Assembly (NCBI RefSeq): GCF_027019125.1
Contig: NZ_JALUXE010000010.1
Span: 1-57,284 of the forward strand
Origin: Roseovarius sp.
Lineage (GTDB): Bacteria > Pseudomonadota > Alphaproteobacteria > Rhodobacterales > Rhodobacteraceae
Reading direction: 5' to 3'
Length of the DNA stretch: 57,284 bases
Below, one piece after another: positions 26,634 to 34,855 of the stretch (position 1 is its first letter; each line of letters starts with the position of its first letter). The position numbers and the translations under genes were made by a program. Below the pieces are notes generated by a model. The model was not told where the DNA came from. It did not search any database and saw nothing but the letters and a program-made list of their open reading frames with translations.

Positions 26634-28007
26634 TTACCCGTTCGGTCCTTTGAGCGGGCTGAGCGCGCCAACTTCGCGCAGTTTGGCACGCACGGCCCAA
26701 TCCGCGCCATACCCGTAACGCGCCCAGCCCAGACTGTCCAGCCTGACGGCCTGCGCCTCGGAGACGCGGCCCGAGAGATCGAGCGCCTCTGCGCGCAGCA
26801 TCATCAGCGTGGCCAGGAGGGCCGCGTTCTCGGCGCGCTCAGCCGTGGCCAGATGCGGACCGATGAGCATGAGCGCATCTTCGCCGCGGCCCTGCGCGAT
26901 GGCATAGGCGGCCAGTTGTGCGGCGGCAAAGGCGCGGTGCAGTTCGGTGCCGGGGTTGGCCTCGTAGAAGCGTTCGGCGAGGACGAATTGTTCCTGCGCG
27001 AAATCGGGATCGGAGGCCTGGGTGATCCGGCCAAGCGCGAAATGGCTGAAGGCGCGGCGATGATCGCTCCAGCCCACGGCCTGTGCGATGCGCACCGCGT
27101 CTGCGGCGGCGGCGCGCCGCTCTAACGGGCGGGCACCCGGCCCGAGCGCGGTCTGAACGGCGTCGATCCAGGCCCGAGGGGTAGAGCCGGCAAAGCGGGG
27201 GGCAAGGCCATCCCCGGCGGGGTTGAGGCGCGACAGGATGGCGGGCAGGCGCTCTTCCACCTCGCGGCGGGTCATGCCGGCGCGCAGTTCGGGGGCGTAG
27301 AACACCCTGAGCACCAGCATGTCGAAGCCGGTCAGCACGGCGTGGACGTTGTCGTCGTTAAAGACGCTGTCGGAGAGGCGGTAGAGATCGTTGAGGGGCC
27401 CGAGCGCCTGTGCCAATTCCTCGTGCAGGCAATCGCGCACCTCTTGCGGGCTGGTGTCATTGGGCACGAAGATGGCGATTTTCTCGCGTTGGCGCATCTG
27501 GCTCCAATCCGTTGCGCGGGTATTGCGGGCGGCGCGGTATTGCGAGAGGCGCGAGATATTGGGCACGACGAAACAGGCGGCCTTGGGCAGGGCGCGCTGG
27601 ATGGCGTCGCGGCTGACCGCCTCGATGGTGATGTTGGCGGGGCCGTCGGAGACGCGGGTGATGTTGATCCCCGCCTCGGTTTGCAGCCGGTGCAGCAGGC
27701 GGTTGAGGTCCGAGATAAGGGTGATCGGCGGTTCGCCGGTGACGCGCAGGGTGATGGGCCCCTCGAATCGCGAGAAATGTTGCAACATGCGTCCCGATTC
27801 AAGCTGGAAGGCCAGATCGAGGATGTCGCGCTGAATATCGCGGTTCGCGCGTTGCGGCGGCAGGGGACGGGGCGCGGAAAACGCCTTCATCGGGGGCATG
27901 CCAGCTTCTTCGGGCATGGCGGCGCGGGTGGCCGGTTCGTGATAGCTATAATTGCCGGGCACACAGGCCCCCAGCATCAGGCAGATTGGAAGGATGACAC
28001 GACGCAT
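26634..28007 (-). CDS. DUF2927-domain lipoprotein
   Basis: A 457-residue exported protein. The lipobox is in MRRVILPICLMLGACVPG (LGAC, Cys15), and the body has the DUF2927 core with the HEELAQALGPLND stretch, which looks metalloprotease-like (HEExxxxLG) although activity is not shown. The C-terminal half has repeated helical pairs like TPR units (HFALGRITQ, AFAAAQLAAYA). The start is the ATG at 28007; the frame upstream lacks a signal peptide. It lies three bases before the small membrane protein gene, same operon. Confidence 0.87.
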   Translation of the reverse strand: MRRVILPICLMLGACVPGNYSYHEPATRAAMPEEAGMPPMKAFSAPRPLPPQRANRDIQRDILDLAFQLESGRMLQHFSRFEGPITLRVTGEPPITLISDLNRLLHRLQTEAGINITRVSDGPANITIEAVSRDAIQRALPKAACFVVPNISRLSQYRAARNTRATDWSQMRQREKIAIFVPNDTSPQEVRDCLHEELAQALGPLNDLYRLSDSVFNDDNVHAVLTGFDMLVLRVFYAPELRAGMTRREVEERLPAILSRLNPAGDGLAPRFAGSTPRAWIDAVQTALGPGARPLERRAAAADAVRIAQAVGWSDHRRAFSHFALGRITQASDPDFAQEQFVLAERFYEANPGTELHRAFAAAQLAAYAIAQGRGEDALMLIGPHLATAERAENAALLATLMMLRAEALDLSGRVSEAQAVRLDSLGWARYGYGADWAVRAKLREVGALSPLKGPNG

Positions 28008-28285
28008 AAGACCCCCGTAACCTAAATCTAAACCAAGGAGCCCGCCGCCGCTGTGGCGCGGGTCCAGTCGCCGACGGGGGCGGGCCGGGGGCGCACAAGA
28101 CCCATCGGCCCTGCGCAGCGTATCCCTGCCACGGCCTTTGCCGGGTCGGGGGTAGAATTCATTTTCATCCTGTCCCGCGTAAGGAGCATTTGCGGCAAAA
28201 TTGTGGCAAATGCATCTTAGCACGGAACAGGGCGCATGCCATGGTTGAAATACGTTTTAAAACAATGGCATAAGTCTTGGTTAAT

Positions 28286-29125
28286 TTATCTCTGACGGCG
28301 CGCCATGAAGGCGAGACGCTCAAAGAGGTGCACGTCCTGCTCGTTCTTGAGCAAGGCACCATGCAGTTTCGGCAGGGCATCGGCCCCGTCGCGGCGCAGA
28401 TCCTCGGGGGTCAGATCCTCGGCCAGGATCAATTTGAGCCAGTCCAGCACCTCTGAGGTGGAGGGCTTTTTCTTGAGGCCGGGTTGTTCGCGGATCTCGA
28501 AGAACTGGGTGAGAGCGGTCGAAAGGAGCGCGTCCTTGATGCCCGGATGATGCACCTCGACGATACGCCGCAGGGTTTCGGGGTCGGGAAAGCGGATGTA
28601 GTGAAAGAAGCAGCGGCGCAGAAAGGCGTCGGGCAGTTCCTTTTCGTTATTCGAGGTGATGATGATGACGGGGCGGTGGCGCGCGCGAATGGTCTCGCCG
28701 GTTTCGTAGACATGGAATTCCATGCGGTCGAGTTCTTGCAGCAAATCGTTGGGAAACTCGATGTCGGCCTTGTCGATCTCGTCTATCAGCAGCACGACCT
28801 TTTCCTCGGACGCGAACGCCTCCCACAGCTTGCCGCGTTTGATGTAATTGGCCACGTCATGCACCCGCGCCTCGCCCAACTGGCTGTCGCGCAGACGGCT
28901 GACGGCATCGTATTCATAGAGGCCCTGTTGGGCCTTTGTTGTGGATTTGATGTTCCATTCAATGAGGCGCAGCCCGAGCGCACCCGCCACCTGCCGGGCC
29001 AGTTCGGTTTTGCCGGTGCCCGGTTCGCCCTTGACCAGAAGGGGGCGTTCCAGCGTGACGGCGGCATTGACGGCGACGGTCAGGTCTTCGGTGGCGACAT
29101 AGGCCTCGGTGCCTTGGAATTTCAT
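28286..29125 (-). CDS. MoxR-family AAA+ ATPase
   Basis: A 279-residue cytoplasmic ATPase: Walker A GEPGTGKTE, Walker B LLIDEIDKAD, sensor 1 IIITSNNEKELPDAF and arginine finger region LRRCFFHY. MoxR ATPases act with VWA proteins in metal-centre assembly or activation. The matching VWA gene lies downstream on the same strand after a 278-base gap (28008-28285). That gap holds the promoter for the downstream lipoprotein gene; I see no gene in it. The start is ATG at 29125; the earlier ATG at 29173 is less likely. Confidence 0.93.
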   Translation of the reverse strand: MKFQGTEAYVATEDLTVAVNAAVTLERPLLVKGEPGTGKTELARQVAGALGLRLIEWNIKSTTKAQQGLYEYDAVSRLRDSQLGEARVHDVANYIKRGKLWEAFASEEKVVLLIDEIDKADIEFPNDLLQELDRMEFHVYETGETIRARHRPVIIITSNNEKELPDAFLRRCFFHYIRFPDPETLRRIVEVHHPGIKDALLSTALTQFFEIREQPGLKKKPSTSEVLDWLKLILAEDLTPEDLRRDGADALPKLHGALLKNEQDVHLFERLAFMARRQR

Positions 29126-29283
29126 CGGTTTTTCAATCCTGTCAGGGGTCAGCGGCGCTGTGTTCGCGGGCAACCTAGACCGTTCGACAATTCACATCAA
29201 TGCCGCGTGATTGGCTAGTGACAATCCCGGAAGTGCCGTGTAGATCACCGCGCATGGGGCGCCGACTGTCTGAGGAGTTCATT

Positions 29284-29739
29284 ATGCCAGACACTGGCCT
29301 TGATGAGGGGATCGAGATGAAAGCGGAAGTATTTCTGCCCGAAGACTACCAACCTGCCGAGGATGAGCCGTTCATGAACGAGCGGCAGCTGGAGTATTTC
29401 CGGCGCAAGCTGATTGCCTGGCGGCTGGAGTTGCTGGAGGGCAGCCGGGAGACGATTGAAGGATTGCAGGATGGCACGCGGGCGATTCCCGACGTGGCCG
29501 ACCGGGCAAGCGAAGAGACCGACCGCGCGCTGGAGCTGCGCACGCGCGACCGTCAGCGCAAGCTGGTGGGAAAGATCGACGCCGCGCTGCGGCGCATTGA
29601 GGATGGCGAATTTGGCTATTGCGAAATGACCGGCGAGCCGATCAGCCTCAAGCGGCTGGATGCACGGCCCATCGCCACCATGACGCTGGAGGCGCAGGAG
29701 CGCCACGAGCGGCGTGAAAAGGTGCATCGCGACGATTGA
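29284..29739 (+). CDS. dksA: DksA-family RNA polymerase regulator without zinc-finger cysteines
   Basis: A 151-residue RNA polymerase secondary-channel factor that, with ppGpp, alters promoter choice. The coiled-coil tip DVADRA (DxxDxA) that reaches the active site is kept. The zinc finger of E. coli DksA (C-x2-C-x17-C-x2-C) is here C113, T116, T134 and A137, so it cannot bind zinc. Family knowledge: the Rhodobacter sphaeroides homologue RSP2654 likewise lacks these cysteines yet acts like DksA. Start: ATG at 29284 with GAGGAG six bases upstream; the alternative ATG 11 codons later (MKAEVFLPEDY) is also plausible. Confidence 0.92.
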   Translation: MPDTGLDEGIEMKAEVFLPEDYQPAEDEPFMNERQLEYFRRKLIAWRLELLEGSRETIEGLQDGTRAIPDVADRASEETDRALELRTRDRQRKLVGKIDAALRRIEDGEFGYCEMTGEPISLKRLDARPIATMTLEAQERHERREKVHRDD

Positions 29740-29774
29740 GGTCGCGGCCCAAGACTGAAATTTACACGACAGCG

Positions 29775-29803
29775 CGCGCCGGGACTTTCCTCCCGGCGCG
29801 TTT
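29775..29803 (+). terminator. Hairpin terminator after dksA
   Basis: Stem CGCGCCGGGA / TCCCGGCGCG with a 6-base loop, followed by TTTCG. The T-run is short, so termination may be partial. Confidence 0.6.
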
Positions 29804-29821
29804 CGTATCAAGAGGGGTGCC

Positions 29822-30994
29822 ATGACACTGGATGGGCTGAACATCGCGGTCATCGGGGCCGGAATTGGCGGGCTGGCTGTGGCGCGCGCGCTCTGCCTGC
29901 GCGGTGCGGATGTGACGCTGTTGGAGCAGGCACCCGAGATTTCCGAAGTGGGCGCGGGGTTGCAGATCAGCCCCAATGGCTTTGCCGTGTTGCGCGCGCT
30001 TGGGCTGGGGGACGCGCTGGCGGCGCGGTCGGTGCAGGCCCAAGCCGTCAGCCTGCGCGACTACCGGCGCGGTGAGGTGCTGCGTCTGGACCTCTCTGGT
30101 TTGCAGGACCGCGACTATCATTTCATCCACCGGGCGGACCTGATCGAGGTGCTGGCCGAGGGCGCGCGCAATGCGGGCGTCAAGCTGCGCCTGATGCAGA
30201 AGGTGAGCGCGGTCGGGAGCGGCGCGCGCCCTTGTGTGCGGATGGCCAATGACTCGCGGTTTGATGCGGATCTCGTGATCGGGGCGGATGGGTTGCATTC
30301 GGTGGTGCGGCGCGCGCTCAACGGCACGCTGGCGCCGTTCTTTACCCGGCAGGTGGCGTGGCGGGCGGTGGTGCCCAACCTCTGGGCGCGTGGCCCCGAG
30401 GCACAGGTCCATATGGGGCCAATGCGCCATGTGGTCAGCTACCCGTTGCGCGGCGGGGCGCTGCTCAATCTGGTGGCGGTGCAGGAGCGCGCCGCCTGGA
30501 CCGAGGAAAGCTGGAGCCAGAGGGATGATCCGCTGGCGCTGCGCGCGGCCTTTGGCGATTTCGGGCCGGAGGTGCAGGCGATGCTGTCGGCGGTCGAGGA
30601 GGTGCATCTCTGGGGGCTCTTCCGGCATCCGGTGGCGCGCGTCTGGCAGCGCGACGGTCTCGCGCTCTTGGGGGATGCGGCGCACCCAACCTTGCCCTTC
30701 ATGGCGCAGGGGGCGTCGATGGCGCTGGAGGATGCCTGGGTGCTGGTCGATGCGCTGAGTGCTTCAGCCGGGTTTGCCGAGGGGCTGGCGGCCTATCAGG
30801 GGCGGCGCGAGGCGCGGGTGCGGCGGGTGGTCGAGGCGGCCAATCGCAATGCGTGGAAATACCACCTGAGTTTTCCGCCGCTTCGCTGGGCGGCGCATGG
30901 TGTGCTGCGGGCTGGGGGGGCGTTGGCCCCCGACCGGATGCTGCGGCAGTTTGATTGGCTCTATGGCCATGACGTGACGCGACAGGCGGGGTGA
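29822..30994 (+). CDS. FAD-dependent monooxygenase (salicylate hydroxylase-like)
   Basis: A 390-residue class A flavoprotein monooxygenase. It has the Rossmann GAGIGGLAVARAL, the DG motif VIGADGLHSVVR, and the GD motif LALLGDAAHPTLPFMAQGAS. Such enzymes use NAD(P)H and oxygen to hydroxylate aromatic rings, e.g. salicylate or 3-hydroxybenzoate; the substrate here is not visible, and there are no ring-cleavage genes beside it. It has a good ribosome-binding site (GAGGGG) and stands alone between dksA and a convergent J-domain gene. Confidence 0.88.
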   Translation: MTLDGLNIAVIGAGIGGLAVARALCLRGADVTLLEQAPEISEVGAGLQISPNGFAVLRALGLGDALAARSVQAQAVSLRDYRRGEVLRLDLSGLQDRDYHFIHRADLIEVLAEGARNAGVKLRLMQKVSAVGSGARPCVRMANDSRFDADLVIGADGLHSVVRRALNGTLAPFFTRQVAWRAVVPNLWARGPEAQVHMGPMRHVVSYPLRGGALLNLVAVQERAAWTEESWSQRDDPLALRAAFGDFGPEVQAMLSAVEEVHLWGLFRHPVARVWQRDGLALLGDAAHPTLPFMAQGASMALEDAWVLVDALSASAGFAEGLAAYQGRREARVRRVVEAANRNAWKYHLSFPPLRWAAHGVLRAGGALAPDRMLRQFDWLYGHDVTRQAG

Positions 30995-31020
30995 GGGCGG
31001 CTGCCCCCGCTTTGGCACGC

Positions 31021-31644
31021 TTATTTGAAGTTGCGGCTTTCCTTGATCTGCTCCCAGGCCCAGACGACCTGTTGCAGTTGCTCTTCCTGGCTGCGGTCGC
31101 CGCCGTTGATGTCAGGATGCAGCACCTTGATCAGCGATTTATACGCCTTGCGCAATTCGGCCTTGGTCCAGGTGTCCTCGGCCTCGAGAATTTCGATGGC
31201 GCGGCGTTCGGTGGGGGGCAGTTTGCGGGTGCCGCCCTTTTTCTTGCCGGGGTTCTGGGTGGCGTTGACGCCCAGCACCTGATGCGGGTCCTCGATGCCC
31301 AGACGTGCCCAGGCGCGTGCCTCGGGGTCGGTGATGCGGCGGGTTTCACGCTCCCACACCTTGTCCTTGGACATTTGCGCGTTCAATTCGGCCTCGGTGG
31401 TGCCGTCAAAGAAATTCCATTTCAGGTTATAGTCGCGCACATGCTGCTGGCAGAACCAGAAGTAATCGTCGAGCACATCGGGGGCCTTGGGCGCGCGGAA
31501 TTTGCCCGCCTCTTCGCAGCCTTCGTGATCGCAGACGCGGGTCGATGTTTCGGAGGCGCCCGACATGCCCCTCCGACCACGCGGATTCTTCTTCTTGGCC
31601 GAGGAGACGGACATATCGAAACCGAAGGGATCTGATTTGGACAT
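31021..31644 (-). CDS. J-domain (DnaJ-like) co-chaperone
   Basis: A 207-residue protein with the J-domain at the C-terminus: KAELRKAYKSLIKVLHPDINGGD carries the HPD motif that stimulates the Hsp70 ATPase. The N-terminal half has a cysteine-containing segment (VCDHEGCEEAGKF, and later FCQQHV), which may bind metal. Single-J-domain proteins of this form are common in Rhodobacteraceae; the client is unknown. Convergent with the monooxygenase. Confidence 0.9.
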   Translation of the reverse strand: MSKSDPFGFDMSVSSAKKKNPRGRRGMSGASETSTRVCDHEGCEEAGKFRAPKAPDVLDDYFWFCQQHVRDYNLKWNFFDGTTEAELNAQMSKDKVWERETRRITDPEARAWARLGIEDPHQVLGVNATQNPGKKKGGTRKLPPTERRAIEILEAEDTWTKAELRKAYKSLIKVLHPDINGGDRSQEEQLQQVVWAWEQIKESRNFK

Positions 31645-31780
31645 GGGGCTAACCTTTGCGAGTCGGAGACGAGAGTGTATGCCAAAACGCGGGAAATTGA
31701 AGGGGCGGGGGGTAAAATATTCCCGGTCGAGACGCGCATTCGGGGCTTGACAGAGGGGCCCTGCGCGCGGCGGTCGTGGG

Positions 31781-32107
31781 TTAGTCGATCTCGATCATAT
31801 CGGATGATCGCGGCGGTAGGGGTGCCGCATCGGGGGTTGTATCGGCGGCGGTGGTCTGGTCCGTGCCGGGGACCATGACCTCGCGGCGAAAGACCGCGAC
31901 AGAGCGATAGACGGTATGAGTGGAGGTCAGACCCTGCCGCTCTTCGCTGGGCAGTATATCGGTGCGCAGATATTCCCAACCGGCGCGTGCCATGTCGTTG
32001 AGCAAATCCTCGACACCGAGGGCAAAGCGCGCCTCGGGGGTCTTGACGCCGGGAGCCTTGCGGCCACGGGTGGGGGCGGGCAGGACCTTGTATTCGTAAA
32101 GGGGCAT
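31781..32107 (-). CDS. DUF4177-domain protein
   Basis: A 108-residue soluble protein starting MPLYEYKVLPAP, with LNDMARAGWEYLRTDILP, the DUF4177 pattern. The last 30 residues are low-complexity (Thr/Pro/Asp). GGAGCCACC precedes the ATG at 32107. No function is known. It stands downstream of infC on the same strand but after that gene's terminator, so it likely has its own promoter. Confidence 0.85.
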   Translation of the reverse strand: MPLYEYKVLPAPTRGRKAPGVKTPEARFALGVEDLLNDMARAGWEYLRTDILPSEERQGLTSTHTVYRSVAVFRREVMVPGTDQTTAADTTPDAAPLPPRSSDMIEID

Positions 32108-32174
32108 GGTGGCTCCGGTCTGATGCAGGCGCCATACCTTACGCGACTGGTCCGGGGGCGCAAGCGAAACACGA

Positions 32175-32199
32175 AACCCCGGACCGATGGTCCGGGGTT
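32175..32199 (-). terminator. Rho-independent terminator after infC
   Basis: Stem AACCCCGGACC / GGTCCGGGGTT with a 3-base loop; on the minus strand TTTCGTGTTT follows. Perfect 11-base-pair stem with a modest T-run. No rpmI-rplT follows, so infC is monocistronic here. Confidence 0.78.
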
Positions 32200-32224
32200 G
32201 AGTATCGGGGCAGAACGGGAGCCG

Positions 32225-32770
32225 TTACTTGGGGCCCGGTCCGATCACCATGATCATCTGGCGGCCTTCCATCTTGGGCATGTTCTCGACCCGGCCCACA
32301 TCCTTGATGTCTTCGGCAATCCGTTCGAGAAGCTGGCGACCCAGATCCTGATGCGCCATTTCGCGGCCACGAAAGCGCAGGGTGATCTTGACCTTGTCAC
32401 CGCCTTGCAGGAATTTCACCACGCTGCGCATCTTGACGTCGTAGTCATGCGTGTCGGTGCCGGGGCGGAACTTGATTTCCTTGACCTCGATCACCTTCTG
32501 TTTCTTGCGCGCTTCGGCTTCGCGTTTCTGCTGTTCGTACTTGTACTTGCCGAAATCCATGATCTTGCAGACCGGCGGCGTGGCGCTTGGTGAGATTTCG
32601 ACCAGATCCAGCCCCGCCTCTTCGGCCATTTCGAGCGCGCGTTGCGGGCTGATGAGCCCCACGTTTTCGCCGTCTGCGCCAATCAGGCGGATTTCGTCAC
32701 AGCGAATGCGGTCATTGATACGGGGGCCGGTTTCGCGCGTAGGGGGCGCGTTGTGGGGTCTGCGGGCTAT
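32225..32770 (-). CDS. infC: Translation initiation factor IF-3, apparent ATA start codon
   Basis: IF-3 (181 residues) binds the 30S subunit and proofreads the start codon. The sequence ([20 protein letters not shown] at the start, then both IF3 domains to GPGPK) is full length. No ATG, GTG or TTG is suitably placed: the nearest in-frame ones lie upstream of a promoter (32819-32847) and would not be in the message. An ATA codon at 32770 stands eight bases after AAGGA and matches the conserved family start, so ATA is the likely initiator. Rare initiators in infC are known (AUU in E. coli), where IF-3 represses its own translation by rejecting them. Confidence 0.87.
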   Translation of the reverse strand: MARRPHNAPPTRETGPRINDRIRCDEIRLIGADGENVGLISPQRALEMAEEAGLDLVEISPSATPPVCKIMDFGKYKYEQQKREAEARKKQKVIEVKEIKFRPGTDTHDYDVKMRSVVKFLQGGDKVKITLRFRGREMAHQDLGRQLLERIAEDIKDVGRVENMPKMEGRQMIMVIGPGPK

Positions 32771-32818
32771 GGCTTTGATCCTTCGATTGTTAGGAGGCTC
32801 GGGTGAATTTGAAGCTGC

Positions 32819-32847
32819 AAAGTAAACGCGGTGCGGCGCGCTTTCAA
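32819..32847 (-). promoter_or_regulatory. Sigma-70-type promoter of infC
   Basis: On the minus strand TTGAAA, a 17-base spacer and TACTTT. It predicts a transcript start near 32810 and a leader of about 40 bases before the ATA start, with AAGGA in between. Divergent from the gene at 32984. Confidence 0.65.
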
Positions 32848-32983
32848 GCTGCAAATCGGCCGATCTGAGCCGAAAGCGGGTCATTTCCCCCTTGCGCCTT
32901 TCCATTTATGCCCACATCTGGAAGGGAGATGGCAAAGGGCCGTGCGGCAAGCGCGCGATCCGGACAGTTTTGAGGAGATGAGT

Positions 32984-33856
32984 ATGAAAAACTTGATTTG
33001 GATTCTCGTGGCGGCGGTTGTGCTGGGGGGCGGGTACCTGCTCTTTTCCGGCAAGTCGGTAGATGAGGTGGTCGAGAGCATCAGCCCCGGTGCGACAGAG
33101 GTCGAGGCACCGGCGGCCCTGGAAGATGCAGCGGCAGCAGTGGGCGACGCGGCAGAGGCGGCGGCGGATACCGCAGCAGAGGCGGTGGAAGCTGCCACCG
33201 AGGCGGCAAGCGATGCAGCCGAGGCCGTGAGCGAAACGGCGTCAGAGGCGGTTGAGGCGGCGACCGAGGTCGCGACCGGGGCCGCGGATACCGCGACCGA
33301 GGCGGCAAGCGATGCAGCCGAGGCCGTGAGCGAAACCGCATCAGAGGCGGTTGAGGCGGCGACCGAGGTCGCAACCGGGGCTGCGGATACCGCGACCGAG
33401 GCAGCCGATGCCGCGCAAGAGAGCGCGGCGGAGACGGTTGAGGCCGCGCAAGAGGCGGTGAACGAGGCGGCGAGCGAAGCCACGGAGACCGGGACTGCGG
33501 CGGTCGAGGCTGCGACGGAGGCTGCCGAGGGTGTCAGCGAAACCGCAAGCGACGCGGCGACCACCGCAGAAGAGAGCGCGGCAGAAGCGGTTGAGAGCGC
33601 GCAGGATGCTGCCGCAGAGGCCGCAGCGGATGCGGTGTCGGCCGCGGTCGATCAGCCCGCCACAGCGGCGGAAGTGGCCCCCGAGGCGCTGACGGTCGAG
33701 GGTTTTGATCTGACGCAGGTTCAGACGCTGATTGAGGGGTCCGATGTGAGCCCCCTGCAAAAGACGATGTTGCTGGAAGGTGTCAAGGCAGCGCAGGACA
33801 ATCCCGAGTTGCTGAGGGCAGCGCTGGAAGCGGCACGGGCGGCGCTTGGATACTGA
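32984..33856 (+). CDS. Ala/Glu-rich repeat protein with N-terminal membrane anchor
   Basis: A 290-residue protein: an N-terminal hydrophobic segment (NLIWILVAAVVLGGGYLLF), then about 190 residues of Ala/Glu/Thr/Ser-rich heptad-like repeat (TEAASDAAEAVSETASEAVE and variants), then a short C-terminal domain (LTQVQTLIEGSDVSPLQKTM). It resembles apolipoprotein or late-embryogenesis type helices and would form a long amphipathic, perhaps coiled, rod outside or inside the membrane. Two 99-base copies (33198-33395) encode the same 33 residues. Start: second ATG at 32984, with GAGGAG six bases upstream. No function is known to me. Confidence 0.8.
   Translation: MKNLIWILVAAVVLGGGYLLFSGKSVDEVVESISPGATEVEAPAALEDAAAAVGDAAEAAADTAAEAVEAATEAASDAAEAVSETASEAVEAATEVATGAADTATEAASDAAEAVSETASEAVEAATEVATGAADTATEAADAAQESAAETVEAAQEAVNEAASEATETGTAAVEAATEAAEGVSETASDAATTAEESAAEAVESAQDAAAEAAADAVSAAVDQPATAAEVAPEALTVEGFDLTQVQTLIEGSDVSPLQKTMLLEGVKAAQDNPELLRAALEAARAALGY
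33198..33395 (+). repeat. Two tandem 99-bp repeats within the Ala-rich gene
   Basis: Copies at 33198-33296 and 33297-33395 differ at only a few bases and give identical 33-residue stretches. The length is a multiple of 3, so gain or loss keeps the frame, and the copies look recent. Confidence 0.9.
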
Positions 33857-33878
33857 TCCGTAGGGTTACATTAATAAT

Positions 33879-33911
33879 CCCGCGCAAGGTGTTGTCCTTG
33901 CGCGGGTTTTT
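33879..33911 (+). terminator. Rho-independent terminator, bidirectional
   Basis: Stem CCCGCGCAAGG / CCTTGCGCGGG, 6-base loop, followed by TTTTTC. It ends the Ala-rich gene and can also end fpr on the opposite strand (AT-rich on that side). Confidence 0.88.
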
Positions 33912-33932
33912 CATTTCTGGTGCATGGTGCCC

Positions 33933-34784
33933 TCAGTCGAGGAATGCTTTTTCCACGACATATTCCTTGGGGTCGGAATTGGCCCCTTCGCGCAGCCCGT
34001 AGCCTTCGAGCATGTCCTTGATTTCAAGGTTGAAGGCGAGGTTGCCGCAGACCATGGCACGGTCGGTTTCGGGGCTGAGCGGCGCCACGCCCAGATCGGC
34101 AAAGACTTCGCCCGAGCGCATGAGATCGGTGATGCGGCCCATCTTGGGGCTCGCCTCGCGTGTGGTGGTCGGGTAGTAGCGCAGCTTGTCGGCGAAACCT
34201 TCACCGATCAGTTCGGCCAGCATCTCGTCGTTGCGGATGCTCTCGATCAACTCGGCCCCATATTGCAATTCGCCGACTTCGCGGCAGGTGTGGGTGATGA
34301 TCACCTCATCGTAATCGTGATAGGTTTGCGGGTCGCGCAAAAGCGAGGCGAAGGGGGCAAAGCCTGTGCCGGTGGCAAAGAACCAGATCCGCTTGCCGGG
34401 CAAGAGCGCGTCATGCACCAGCGTGCCCACTGGCTTCGGGCGCAGGATGATTTCATCCCCCACTTCGATATGTTGCAGGCGGCTGGTGAGCGGGCCGTCC
34501 TGCACCTTGATCGAGTAGAATTCCAACTCGTCATCCCAAGAGGGCGAGGCGATGGAATAGGCGCGCAGGAGTGGCTTTTCCTTGCCGGTTTTCTCGTCGG
34601 TCTGCATGAGACCAATCATCACGAATTCGCCGGAGCGAAAGCGCAGGGACGCGGGCCGGGTCACGCGGAAGGAAAACAGCCGGTCGGTCCAGTGTTTGAC
34701 CTCTGTCACGGTCTGCGCATCGGGAATCGCAAGGGTTTTTGGCGCTTTGGCGCTCGCTTGGGTCACGGCGGTCATCTCGTTCAT
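33933..34784 (-). CDS. fpr: Ferredoxin-NADP(+) reductase
   Basis: A 283-residue flavoprotein moving electrons between NADPH and ferredoxin or flavodoxin. FAD-binding: RAYSIASPSWDD; NADPH-binding: FFATGTGFAPFASLLRD; C-terminal GYGLREGANSDPKEYVVEKAF. It lies 71 bases after the DUF934 gene at the end of the cysteine cluster, and is a natural electron supplier for ferredoxin-dependent sulfite reductase. Whether it shares the operon is uncertain. Confidence 0.93.
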   Translation of the reverse strand: MNEMTAVTQASAKAPKTLAIPDAQTVTEVKHWTDRLFSFRVTRPASLRFRSGEFVMIGLMQTDEKTGKEKPLLRAYSIASPSWDDELEFYSIKVQDGPLTSRLQHIEVGDEIILRPKPVGTLVHDALLPGKRIWFFATGTGFAPFASLLRDPQTYHDYDEVIITHTCREVGELQYGAELIESIRNDEMLAELIGEGFADKLRYYPTTTREASPKMGRITDLMRSGEVFADLGVAPLSPETDRAMVCGNLAFNLEIKDMLEGYGLREGANSDPKEYVVEKAFLD

Positions 34785-34855
34785 GGTGTGCTCTGCCGGT
34801 CGATTAAACCGACATCCTTTCTTAATCTTTGATTCAGGTCAGGTGAAGGCGGTAA

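Noticed and set aside
28008..28285. The 278-base gap between the MoxR and DUF2927 genes as a site for an RNA gene
   Set aside because: No cloverleaf, riboswitch-like fold or terminator was seen; it most likely only holds the promoter and leader of the lipoprotein gene.
32771..32905. Longer infC starting at an upstream ATG
   Set aside because: The extra residues do not resemble IF-3 and the DNA carries a well-formed promoter.
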